A DNA stretch of 7,167 nucleotides from Bacteroidota bacterium (lineage in GTDB: Bacteria > Bacteroidota > Bacteroidia > Chitinophagales > Chitinophagaceae): NCBI GenBank assembly GCA_023396345.1, contig JAEWWO010000401.1, forward strand, positions 1-7,167. Reading direction: 5' to 3'. Under the pieces are notes generated by a model. It did no database searches. It was given only the letters and a program-made list of their open reading frames with translations, and was not told the origin of the DNA. The position numbers and the translations under genes are program-made. Positions within the stretch are counted from its first letter, which is position 1, and each line of letters starts with the position of its first letter. Below, piece by piece: positions 1 through 6,744 of the stretch.

Positions 1-2752
1 GTTTAGCCGTTGCATTTTCAATAATTCCGTATTTGTATGGATAAACCAAAGTAACTCCATCAGAGAAAACAGTAACTCGTTTTGTTGCCTGATTATTTGC
101 CTCACTTAATTCATCATATTTATTATCCTTGTCTATACTTATAGTAAATTCATTAATTCCTATGTACTTATCAGCAAGATTCAACGGTACATCTACCTCT
201 ATAGAATCAATATTCCGAATAGACTTGATATTTTTATTCAAGAGTAATTCCACTTGCCCGGAAGGAAGTTTTCTTGTTATTTCTACGTTTACAGAATCGC
301 CTTTAGCCATTCCAATATTATGCAGATAAGCTTTTATCCTGAACCTATCTTCAGTAAATGAAACAGAGCTGGGTGCGTTGATTTGATTTTCTTCAATAAC
401 AAAATCCGGTTTAGGAGCGTAATGTACTTTTATAAAAGGATCGCCCAGTAAATTTGTTTGAGCTGCATGAGAATAATAACAGATAGTATCTACGCCGGGA
501 TTTCTGGCATCTATTGTTAAGCTCTCACTTGCTGCCCTCATACTTTCAAAAAGAGGTCTTCCATATAGCTCTACACCCAACTTATCATAAAAAGTTTGAT
601 TGTATCTGTGTAAATAGGATGTTACACCTAAATATGACTGAGCAACAAATGCAACAGAACCTTTGTCTTTGGTGAAAATGTAACTTTCCGGAATATTATT
701 CAGGTTCGCTCTTCTTCCTGAAATATAAGAAAAATAATCTCCCACATCGCATCCGCTTGTGATAAATATAGGGTACTTACCATTGAATGTATAAGGCAAT
801 GGCGTACTCAGCTCCTGAAAGCCAAGAGTAGTACTTGCACCATGACCATAATAAGATATTAATCCAACACCATTAGCGAGCAATGGCTTCAAATACTCGC
901 TCGAATAATTTCCGCTAACAGAACCTGTATTAAATTTAGTAAATAAATATCCATTACCTCCCATCAAAGTATCTGTCAAAATTCTGCTGTAACTGAATAT
1001 ATAATTATTAAACAATTGCCATTCATGTATATTTGAGCCCCCTGTAGCAAAAATTATATTTTTCTTCCACAGATTATCTGCTATTGTGTAAGAAGTGAAT
1101 TTTTGAGAAGTTTCATATTGTTTTATTTTATCCAGATATATTTTTATTTCAGAAGGCTGCACGGCTGAAATTCTGCCGATATTTACAGCAGGAACGGGTA
1201 TAAGGCCATCTGCTGCCAGCATAATATCAGATCCAGGATATCCATAGGTTGGCACATAGTTCATATCCTGATATACAGCATTTCCCTGCTGTTGTTTATT
1301 TTGATAAAATGGTAATCCTCTGCCTATAATCAATACATATTGTGGCTTTACAGAAAATTTATCTCTGCCAAACTTTATAAAATTCTTTATGCTTAACGGA
1401 TGTCCTTTAATGCCAAAAGCAAACATATCTTCCAGGATATCTATATCATACACTTTAGCATTAAACCCACCTCCTTCAGCTGAACTTCTGTAATCGGCGT
1501 ACTGTTGCACATAATTTCCTTCGCCATACAATCCTTTATTGGAAATTATTGCATAAGCTGTTTGATTGGCTGCGTCATTATAATTCGGATAATTTCTTGT
1601 AACTACCTTTCCTGCATCAATTGTTTTGTATCCGTTTGTGCTTTGTTCGGTTAAAACAAAATTAGTCTTGCCATTTATCATGGGCAAATAAAATTGCAAT
1701 GTACTTCCCGCAACTACAGCCTGATATCTTTTTCTGTTGGTTATATCGTACAATACAGGTACTGAGCCATTGGCATTAAAATTATTGATTTCCAAATATT
1801 TTGCTTGACCATTGCCTTCCAAAATGAAAGCAAATTTATTGGCTCCTCCAAAATTGAACGTGCGTGGATATTCCAGCTCAGCATAATTAAGCATCACTCT
1901 GTCAGAAGCATAACTACTATTCGTAGTTGCCGGCTCATCTTTTACTGACAAAGTAAAATCTCCTGATATCGTTGGATTTGAAGTAATAAATTTCGACTCT
2001 AAACCCAATAACTGCGCGGTTACAAGATCTACGCCGGTATTAGATGTAGCTCTGATAGTTCTGTTACCGCCTACATACGACAAACCTGTTACACTCAAAG
2101 TCAATTTGGAAGCAACGCCTCCGCTGTATGCATAAAGATTATTAAAATTAAGATTATAGGGCGATGATGGCGTTAACTGCCATCCGAAAGATTTATAAAA
2201 ATATCTGGAATCATAAACTGGTTCACTGATAAATCTTGAGTATGGTCCATAATTAAAAGTAGTACCATTATTAAGATAATAGGAATGTATAAAATAGGGT
2301 TCAGCAGTTACCGATGCTGGTCTTCCGGCTACATTGTTTATTTCTGATACAAATTTTAAATTTTGTGCAACATTACTATTTACAGTCAAAAATAAAGTGG
2401 CACTATCTGTATGCAGGCTTTTACGTTTGTCTAATTGTTGTGCAGGACTCTGAAATAATTGTTCATCAGTAAATCCGTCATTTTGTTCGCCCCAAAATTC
2501 AATATACTCTGTTGTAGCATAAAGCGGAATCTGTTTTCCGTTACGCCACAATTGTAATTGACTTTTATCTACACTTCCTAACCCGATGCTGGTAAGAAAA
2601 GAATTATTTAATCTGTATAAAGCAGTTTCTCCTATTTTAAATTTATAATAATTCTTTCCGGGCACAATCCATTCATTATTATACTGCGCATTTGTCTGTA
2701 AGAAAAATGAACTGAATAATACTACCAGTAATAAGTACAATATCTTCTTCAT
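1..2752 (-). CDS. porU2: Secreted C25 (gingipain-like) cysteine peptidase, putative type IX secretion sortase PorU2; 3' end outside window
   Basis: An uninterrupted reading frame runs from ATG at 2752-2750 to the left edge, giving 917 codons with no stop; the C-terminus is missing. Residues 1-22 (MKKILYLLLVVLFSSFFLQT start) form a signal peptide ending near TNA|QYNNEW, so the product is exported. Residues about 25-395 look like the beta-rich N-terminal part found before C25 domains. A C25 caspase-like domain spans about 400-772. It has the likely catalytic His637 in YYGHGAST, the likely catalytic Cys668 in ITSGCDVGD (31 residues later, close to gingipain spacing), and LLGDPF near its end. Residues about 783-893 resemble a CARDB/Ig-like domain (HNIGMAKGD, ending SEANNQ). 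In the family, PorU removes the C-terminal sorting signal of secreted cargo and links it to the surface. The 15-bp distance behind a PorV-like gene supports a sorting role. No Shine-Dalgarno is seen, as is usual in Bacteroidota. Alternative: a secreted C25 protease that is itself cargo; the unseen C-terminus would decide. Confidence 0.82.
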   Translation of the reverse strand, partial: MKKILYLLLVVLFSSFFLQTNAQYNNEWIVPGKNYYKFKIGETALYRLNNSFLTSIGLGSVDKSQLQLWRNGKQIPLYATTEYIEFWGEQNDGFTDEQLFQSPAQQLDKRKSLHTDSATLFLTVNSNVAQNLKFVSEINNVAGRPASVTAEPYFIHSYYLNNGTTFNYGPYSRFISEPVYDSRYFYKSFGWQLTPSSPYNLNFNNLYAYSGGVASKLTLSVTGLSYVGGNRTIRATSNTGVDLVTAQLLGLESKFITSNPTISGDFTLSVKDEPATTNSSYASDRVMLNYAELEYPRTFNFGGANKFAFILEGNGQAKYLEINNFNANGSVPVLYDITNRKRYQAVVAGSTLQFYLPMINGKTNFVLTEQSTNGYKTIDAGKVVTRNYPNYNDAANQTAYAIISNKGLYGEGNYVQQYADYRSSAEGGGFNAKVYDIDILEDMFAFGIKGHPLSIKNFIKFGRDKFSVKPQYVLIIGRGLPFYQNKQQQGNAVYQDMNYVPTYGYPGSDIMLAADGLIPVPAVNIGRISAVQPSEIKIYLDKIKQYETSQKFTSYTIADNLWKKNIIFATGGSNIHEWQLFNNYIFSYSRILTDTLMGGNGYLFTKFNTGSVSGNYSSEYLKPLLANGVGLISYYGHGASTTLGFQELSTPLPYTFNGKYPIFITSGCDVGDYFSYISGRRANLNNIPESYIFTKDKGSVAFVAQSYLGVTSYLHRYNQTFYDKLGVELYGRPLFESMRAASESLTIDARNPGVDTICYYSHAAQTNLLGDPFIKVHYAPKPDFVIEENQINAPSSVSFTEDRFRIKAYLHNIGMAKGDSVNVEITRKLPSGQVELLLNKNIKSIRNIDSIEVDVPLNLADKYIGINEFTISIDKDNKYDELSEANNQATKRVTVFSDGVTLVYPYKYGIIENATAK

Positions 2753-2767
2753 GTATTTATTAATAAA

Positions 2768-3886
2768 TTATTTTTTATTGTTTTTATCTAAATCTAATCT
2801 TAATGAAAATATATGCGTGTACAGTGGATTTGACTGATTGGCTAAATTGGTAAATGCATAATCAATTACAAACTGTCCCACCTTGAAACCCGCACCAACA
2901 CCGGGCTGAAATATCCATGTCCTTTTTTGATTGGTTGTATCACTGTCTGCCAAGCCCTGCTGAAAATTAGATACACCTGCTCGTATGAATACTTTATCCA
3001 GAATATTAGCTTCTACCCCACCGTGCGGATCAATACTCACTTGATTACTTCTTATAAGCGTGTTTCTTTTACCGTCGAATGTGACATCCATATTAGCTTC
3101 TGCAAGCAAACTGAATTTGGGATTAAACACAAAATTATAGGCTCCTCCGATGATAGCTCTCGGCTGCGTAATTTCTGTAGATTTTACAGGTATATCATTT
3201 TGTGTAAGATATAATACTTCTTTTTCTCTATCAGTAAAATTAAAAGACCAGGCGTTATAAGTAGTAGAAATATCTTTTGCCATAACACCCACTCTCCATT
3301 TGCCTCCGTCAAACAAAACGCCGGCATCCAACCCTACGCCAAAGGCATTGGCAAACGAACCTACTTTTCTGTAAATAACTTTTGCATTACCTCCTAATGA
3401 GATTTTCGTATTGCCCGTTTCTTTTAATTTTTGTCCGTACGACAATAGAAAACCGTAATCAGCCGAAGAAAAAGTAGAAATATTATTGTAATTCAACTGG
3501 CCTGTTTGTGGGTCTACCAAAAATAAAGTATTGGGAATATCTTCCACAGCAAAGCGCAGCGCAGAAATACCCAAAGTACGTTTATTATCTTTCAAAGGAA
3601 TGGCAGCGGCAGCATAGTCATATTTACCTATTCCGGAAAAATATTCTGCATGCATTAAAGAAAATGAACTTCCGTCTCTTACATACGAAAGTCCTGCCGG
3701 ATTGTAATATCCTGCCGTAGCATCAAAAGCCGATGCTGTTTGTGCGCCGCCCATGCCCAGACCTCTTGCGCCGGCTCCAATTTGCATAAATTCATTGGAG
3801 TAAGCACGAAACTGTGCATCAACTATTTGAGATAGTAATACTAAATGGAAAATTACAAGCAGGCGTAGCGTAACATTTCTTCTCAT
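2768..3886 (-). CDS. porV2: PorV/PorQ-family outer-membrane beta-barrel protein, putative type IX sorting protein PorV2
   Basis: 372 residues from ATG at 3886-3884. A signal peptide covers residues 1-24, with a clear cleavage site IVDA|QFRAY. The mature start carries the family signature of the PorV/PorQ and related OmpP1/FadL-like barrels: GAGARGLGMGGAQTA (37-51), Asp55 and YYNPAGL (60-66). The rest is alternating short beta-strands with Gly/aromatic patterns (for example the segments ending GVGLDAGVLFDGG and GVGAGFKVGQFVIDYAF). A strand-like HIFSLRLDLD closes the barrel just before a charged tail. In T9SS bacteria PorV is an outer-membrane shuttle that takes cargo from the translocon to the PorU sortase. 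Lying 15 bp upstream of a C25 sortase-like gene fits that partnership. Without a comparison I cannot separate canonical PorV from the paralogue annotated PorV2; the gene order (barrel before peptidase) and sequence look more like the latter. It probably shares a transcript with the downstream gene. Confidence 0.8.
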   Translation of the reverse strand: MRRNVTLRLLVIFHLVLLSQIVDAQFRAYSNEFMQIGAGARGLGMGGAQTASAFDATAGYYNPAGLSYVRDGSSFSLMHAEYFSGIGKYDYAAAAIPLKDNKRTLGISALRFAVEDIPNTLFLVDPQTGQLNYNNISTFSSADYGFLLSYGQKLKETGNTKISLGGNAKVIYRKVGSFANAFGVGLDAGVLFDGGKWRVGVMAKDISTTYNAWSFNFTDREKEVLYLTQNDIPVKSTEITQPRAIIGGAYNFVFNPKFSLLAEANMDVTFDGKRNTLIRSNQVSIDPHGGVEANILDKVFIRAGVSNFQQGLADSDTTNQKRTWIFQPGVGAGFKVGQFVIDYAFTNLANQSNPLYTHIFSLRLDLDKNNKK

Positions 3887-3943
3887 GCAATGATAAAATT
3901 ATTTTAATCTAATGTTAAAATAAACGCTTTAAAGGTTATTTAA

Positions 3944-3953
3944 TTGCATGCAA
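3944..3953. promoter_or_regulatory. Palindrome TTGCATGCAA overlapping the candidate porV2 promoter
   Basis: A perfect 10-bp palindrome, TTGCATGCAA, overlaps the downstream end of the candidate -7 box and would cover the expected transcription start. Its half TTGCATG recurs on the minus strand at 3890-3884, right across the porV2 start codon. A regulator-binding site is possible, but one short palindrome could arise by chance. Confidence 0.25.
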
Positions 3954-3958
3954 AACTA
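3951..3958 (-). promoter_or_regulatory. Candidate Bacteroidota -7 box for the porV2-porU2 operon
   Basis: On the minus strand this reads TAGTTTTG, an exact match to the Bacteroidota -7 consensus TAnnTTTG. It lies 64 bases before the ATG at 3886, giving an untranslated leader of roughly 55-60 nt. No clear TTG -33 element is present at the usual distance; TTTC near 3977-3980 is the nearest resemblance. The -7 match in an A/T-rich background is therefore suggestive only. Confidence 0.45.
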
Positions 3959-4046
3959 CATTTATTAAATATTACAGAAAATTATTTTTTAAATACCTAT
4001 TTTTTGTACAAAAGGGGTAGATATATTTAGGAATTTGCTTGTTAAT

Positions 4047-4061
4047 GCGAGCTGTCCTCGC
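4047..4061. repeat. Small hairpin GCGAG/CTCGC
   Basis: GCGAG (4047-4051) and CTCGC (4057-4061) can pair around the 5-base loop CTGTC. With the hairpin at 4079-4093 it forms a locally G/C-richer island inside an A/T-rich spacer, which looks like a decayed dispersed intergenic element. It is placed mid-spacer between divergent promoters, so it is unlikely to be a gene terminator. Confidence 0.35.
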
Positions 4062-4078
4062 CTCGTAAGTGTAATTTT

Positions 4079-4093
4079 ATCGTCTCTGGCGAT
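4079..4093. repeat. Small hairpin ATCGTC/GGCGAT
   Basis: ATCGTC (4079-4084) and GGCGAT (4088-4093) pair over six positions, one of them a G-T wobble, around the 3-base loop TCT. It is flanked by TTTT on the left and TTTTATA on the right. It belongs to the cluster of weak hairpins in the divergent spacer. Function unknown. Confidence 0.3.
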
Positions 4094-4135
4094 TTTATAT
4101 ACAGTTTAATCAAGTTGGAAAGTAATTGCTTAGGT

Positions 4136-4156
4136 ATAGCGTTCCTACGGAACAGT
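4136..4156. repeat. Short hairpin repeat with core TTCCTACGGAA, copy 1
   Basis: GTTCC (4141-4145) and GGAAC (4149-4153) pair around the loop TAC. The 11-base core TTCCTACGGAA is identical to that at 6751-6761. Both copies are preceded by ATAG plus two bases and followed, within one or two bases, by AGT. The shared flanks argue for two copies of one short dispersed element rather than unrelated stem-loops. Confidence 0.5.
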
Positions 4157-4162
4157 GATTTG

Positions 4163-4207
4163 TCATTCATTTATCACTTACAATTAATCATTCACCATTT
4201 ATAATTG
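4163..4207. repeat. Imperfect A/T-rich direct repeat in tyrS leader region
   Basis: TCATTCA occurs at 4163-4169 and again at 4188-4194, a 25-bp period. Each copy is followed by T/A-rich sequence containing AATT (4182-4185 and 4203-4206). The copies differ in the middle. This is low-complexity sequence of a kind common in Bacteroidota spacers; no role can be assigned. Confidence 0.3.
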
Positions 4208-4241
4208 TTTATTGTTAATCGTTCTTTGAATAAAATCTTTT

Positions 4242-4249
4242 TATCTTCG
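4242..4249 (+). promoter_or_regulatory. tyrS: Candidate -7 box for tyrS
   Basis: TATCTTCG differs from the Bacteroidota consensus TAnnTTTG at one position and lies 17 bases before the tyrS ATG, implying a very short leader. TTG at 4226-4228 is only 13 bases upstream and the next, at 4212-4214, is 27 bases upstream. Neither is at an ideal -33 distance, so the call rests on the -7 box and its position. Confidence 0.45.
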
Positions 4250-4266
4250 CAAAAATTTTTTCACTG

Positions 4267-5544
4267 ATGAATTTAATAGAAGAACTACGCTGGAGAGGCA
4301 TGTTGCAGGACATAATGCCCGGTACAGAAGAACAACTAAATAAAGAACAAACATCGGCTTATATAGGTTTTGACCCCACCGCAGAAAGTCTGCATATTGG
4401 TAGTCTGATTCCTATTTTATTACTGGTACATTTACAAAAAGCAGGTCATAAGCCTTACGCTTTGGTTGGTGGTGCCACAGGAATGATTGGTGATCCAAGC
4501 ATGAAAAGCGCGGAACGTGTATTGCTGAACGAAGAACAACTGGAAAAAAATGTGGCAGGCATAAAAAAACAACTGGAAAAATTCATTGATTTTACTTCTG
4601 ATATTCCTAATGTAGCCGTGATGGTTAACAATTACGACTGGTTCAAAGACATCAGTTTTATTGGCTTTCTGCGCGATGCAGGCAAACACATCACTGTAAA
4701 TTATATGATGGCCAAAGACAGTGTAAAGAAGAGAATTGAAGGCGATACGGGAATTTCTTATACAGAATTTGCTTATCAGTTGATGCAGGGTTACGATTTT
4801 TATCATCTGTACAAAACACAGAATGTAAAATTGCAAATGGGCGGCAGCGACCAATGGGGAAATATTACTACAGGTACAGAATTTATCCGCAGAAAAGATG
4901 GCGGTGATGCATTTGCCTTTACCTGTCCGCTTATAAAAAAAGCCGACGGAACCAAGTTTGGAAAAACAGAAGCCGGAAACGTTTGGCTCGATGCAGAAAG
5001 AACCACACCTTATCAGTTCTATCAGTTTTGGTTAAATGCCACTGATGAAGATGCAGAAAACTGGATTAAGATATTTACTTTTTTAGATAAAGAAACGATT
5101 GATCAAATCATTGCCAACCACAAAGCAGATCCGGGTAAAAGAATATTACAAAAAAAGCTGGCAGAAGAAATTACCAGATTTGTACATGGAGAAGAAGAAC
5201 TGCAAAATGCCATTGCAACTACCGAAAAATTATTTTCCAATGCCAATGCTCCGGCAGAAAGTCTTTCTGTAGAAGACCTGGAAACGATGGAAGGTGTGCA
5301 AAAAATAGCGTTGAAAAAAGCATCTATCGCAGAAGGCATAGACATTGTGAGTTTTCTTGCAGAAAGTAAAATATTATCCAGCAAAGGCGAAGCGCGTAAA
5401 ATGGTACAAAACGGCGGCATCAGCATCAACAGAAATAAAGTTGCCGATGCACAGTTTGTGGTAAATGATACATTGCTTTTGCACGATAAATATATGCTGG
5501 CACAAAAAGGAAAGAAAAATTATTATTTAATTCAATTTGATTAA
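4267..5544 (+). CDS. tyrS: Tyrosyl-tRNA synthetase (TyrRS, class Ic)
   Basis: 425 residues, the normal full length for the bacterial TyrS type. It charges tRNA-Tyr with tyrosine in the cytoplasm through a tyrosyl-adenylate. Visible motifs are YIGFDPT (32-38) leading into the class I signature HIGS (43-46); YQLMQGYD (170-177) and the tyrosine-pocket segment QMGGSDQWGN (190-199); and the KMSKS-loop equivalent KFGKT (230-234) followed by EAGNVWLD. From about residue 355 the C-terminus is an S4-type RNA-binding domain (SKGEARKMVQNGG, then INRNKV) that contacts the tRNA. The ATG at 4267 starts directly at the conserved LIEELRWRG N-terminus. No Shine-Dalgarno is present. All catalytic motifs are intact, so it is predicted active. 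It is the first gene of an apparent three-gene operon with a HipA-like kinase and a DUF3037 protein. No T-box-like leader was seen. Confidence 0.97.
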   Translation: MNLIEELRWRGMLQDIMPGTEEQLNKEQTSAYIGFDPTAESLHIGSLIPILLLVHLQKAGHKPYALVGGATGMIGDPSMKSAERVLLNEEQLEKNVAGIKKQLEKFIDFTSDIPNVAVMVNNYDWFKDISFIGFLRDAGKHITVNYMMAKDSVKKRIEGDTGISYTEFAYQLMQGYDFYHLYKTQNVKLQMGGSDQWGNITTGTEFIRRKDGGDAFAFTCPLIKKADGTKFGKTEAGNVWLDAERTTPYQFYQFWLNATDEDAENWIKIFTFLDKETIDQIIANHKADPGKRILQKKLAEEITRFVHGEEELQNAIATTEKLFSNANAPAESLSVEDLETMEGVQKIALKKASIAEGIDIVSFLAESKILSSKGEARKMVQNGGISINRNKVADAQFVVNDTLLLHDKYMLAQKGKKNYYLIQFD

Positions 5545-5546
5545 CC

Positions 5547-6314
5547 TTGCCCGATATCCGTACAGTCAACGTTACCCGCTACATCACGCCATTGCGTGAA
5601 GGCGGCTCTATGCCTGCATTGGTAGAAGCTGACGACGGATTTATGTATGTGCTGAAATTCCGTGGTGCCGGACAAGGCATTAAATCTTTAATTGCAGAAT
5701 TTATAGGAGGAGAAATTGCCCGAACAATCGGACTGAAAGTTCCTGAAATTGTATTTGCCGAACTGGACGAAGCCTTCGGAAGATCAGAACCGGACGAAGA
5801 AATTCAGGATTTGCTTAAAGCCAGCCGTGGCTTAAATCTTGGATTGCATTATCTCAGTGGTTCCATAACCTATGAACCATCGGTAAAAAAAATAGATGGT
5901 ATGCTGGCATCTAAAATTGTGTGGCTCGATGCATTCTTGGCAAATATGGACCGCACGGCAAAAAACACGAATTTGCTCATGTGGCACAATGAGCTTTGGT
6001 TGATAGATCATGGTGCATCTTTGTATTATCATCACAACTGGGACAGTTTTGCGGATAATATTTCCAATCCGTTTGCTTTAATACGCTATCATGTGCTTTT
6101 ACCTTTAGCCAATAAACTAAAAGTGGTAGAAACAGAAATCAAATCACAGCTTTCTGTTACAAAGATTCAGGAAATAGTAAACACCGTTCCTGCGGAATGG
6201 TTTGAGTTAATAACTCCGGGTGAAGGAGAAAAAGCCAGACAAACGTATATACATTTTCTTACCGAGAGGTTTAATAATTCTTCCATATTTTTAGAAGAGG
6301 CAATATATGAATGA
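5547..6314 (+). CDS. Stand-alone HipA-like protein kinase (HipA C-terminal kinase fold)
   Basis: 255 residues starting at TTG, two bases after the tyrS stop. This is the first possible start after an in-frame TGA at 5538-5540. The next ATG (5610) would remove 21 residues, including TVNVTRYITPLREGGS, which I recall as conserved in this family, so TTG is preferred. Kinase landmarks: Lys37 in YVLKFRG as probable ATP-contacting lysine; Glu51 in LIAEFIGGEIAR; the catalytic-loop segment LDAFLANMDRTAKN with Asp135 and Asn140, the same five-residue spacing as Asp309/Asn314 of E. coli HipA; and metal-binding Asp154 in WLIDHG. It is much shorter than full HipA (about 440 residues), lacking the HipA N-terminal subdomain, and no HipB-like antitoxin is encoded nearby. 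Its target is unknown. Position suggests co-expression with tyrS and the overlapping DUF3037 gene. Some databases misname such proteins as aminotransferases; no aminotransferase motif is visible. Confidence 0.85.
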   Translation: MPDIRTVNVTRYITPLREGGSMPALVEADDGFMYVLKFRGAGQGIKSLIAEFIGGEIARTIGLKVPEIVFAELDEAFGRSEPDEEIQDLLKASRGLNLGLHYLSGSITYEPSVKKIDGMLASKIVWLDAFLANMDRTAKNTNLLMWHNELWLIDHGASLYYHHNWDSFADNISNPFALIRYHVLLPLANKLKVVETEIKSQLSVTKIQEIVNTVPAEWFELITPGEGEKARQTYIHFLTERFNNSSIFLEEAIYE

Positions 6315-6690
6315 TAAAGTTGTATATGAATACGCTGTAATCCGCATAGTCCCTCGTGTTGAAAGAGAAGAATTTATAAATGCGGGGGTGATTCTTTTCT
6401 CAAAAAAGAAGCATATTCTTTTATGCAAAACCTATATTAATACAGAAAAACTTGCCTGCTTTGATGCTGAACTGGATATAACAATGGTAGAGAACAACCT
6501 TCAATCCTTTGAAAAAATAGCTTTCGCAAAAGCAGAAGACAGCCCTATTGCACAATTGGATGAACCTTCCAGATTCAGATGGTTGACCGCTGCCAAAAGC
6601 ACCATTATTCAATGTTCGCCCGTGCATCCGGGCATTACAGAAAATGTTGAAGAAGTGTTTAACGAGCTTTTTGAGAAACTGGTTTTGTAA
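6307..6690 (+). CDS. DUF3037 domain protein
   Basis: 127 residues from ATG at 6307, overlapping the end of the kinase gene by 8 bp, so the two are probably translationally coupled. AGAAGAGG at 6293-6300, six bases before the ATG, is the only Shine-Dalgarno-like stretch seen ahead of a gene here; it also codes the kinase C-terminus (LEEAIYE), so it may be coincidental. The protein matches the DUF3037 pattern: a start with YEYAVIRIVPRVEREEFINAGVILF (given here as positions 7-31, key residues Tyr, Arg-x-Val/Pro, Arg-Glu-Glu, Asn-x-Gly-Val), a mid-region FRWLTA, and a C-terminal helix. The domain has no assigned biochemical function. DUF3037 genes are, to my recollection, commonly found beside HipA-like kinase genes, so it may be a partner, regulator or substrate of the kinase. 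It has no signal peptide or membrane segment, so it is likely cytoplasmic. Confidence 0.85.
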   Translation: MNDKVVYEYAVIRIVPRVEREEFINAGVILFSKKKHILLCKTYINTEKLACFDAELDITMVENNLQSFEKIAFAKAEDSPIAQLDEPSRFRWLTAAKSTIIQCSPVHPGITENVEEVFNELFEKLVL

Positions 6691-6700
6691 TTAAGAAATA

Positions 6701-6718
6701 CCACTCCGTACGGAGTGG
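6701..6718. terminator. Perfect 18-bp palindrome, probable bidirectional terminator
   Basis: CCACTCCGTACGGAGTGG is a perfect inverted repeat: seven base pairs around GTAC, nine if fully paired as DNA. It lies 10 bp after the DUF3037 stop and between two convergent genes. On the minus strand the stem is followed at once by TATTTCTTAATT, a good U-rich tail for the fur transcript. On the plus strand a T-run follows only about 12 bases later (6729-6736), a weaker arrangement. Confidence 0.6.
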
Positions 6719-6744
6719 CAAATAACCTTATTTTTTCTACACAG

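Larger units (their letters stand above)
3887..4266. other. Divergent intergenic spacer without genes
   Basis: 380 bp between the starts of the minus-strand porV-like gene and plus-strand tyrS. I found no credible reading frame: starts such as the ATG at 3948 run only a few codons. The spacer must hold the promoters for both directions. It also contains a palindrome, several small hairpins and a degenerate direct repeat, described separately. The stretch from about 3960 to 4020 is plain A/T-rich sequence in which nothing specific was recognised. Confidence 0.8.

Noticed and set aside
129..329. Short plus-strand frame of 66 codons
   Set aside because: Antisense to the C25 peptidase gene, whose long uninterrupted frame and motifs explain the region.
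2927..3214. 95-codon plus-strand frame, and a similar one at 3508-3720
   Set aside because: Both are antisense to the PorV-like gene and have no domain-like composition.
4163..4207. CRISPR-like repeat
   Set aside because: Only two imperfect A/T-rich copies, with no constant repeat and spacer structure and no cas genes.
3887..4266. T-box riboswitch or other leader control upstream of tyrS
   Set aside because: No T-box consensus or large structured leader is visible, and the likely -7 box lies only 17 bases before the start codon. T-boxes are also mainly a Gram-positive feature.
4432..4854. 140-codon open frame on the minus strand
   Set aside because: It lies entirely antisense to the strongly conserved tyrS gene and its translation is Cys/Phe/Ile-rich with no recognisable domain.
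5103..5429. 108-codon minus-strand frame within tyrS, with smaller ones at 4803-5006, 5832-6035 and 6421-6627
   Set aside because: All overlap well-supported genes on the other strand and show no signal of their own.
5547..6690. Classical HipBA toxin-antitoxin locus
   Set aside because: The kinase is a short HipA-like form lacking the N-terminal subdomain, and the partner is DUF3037 with no helix-turn-helix, so calling it HipBA would be wrong.
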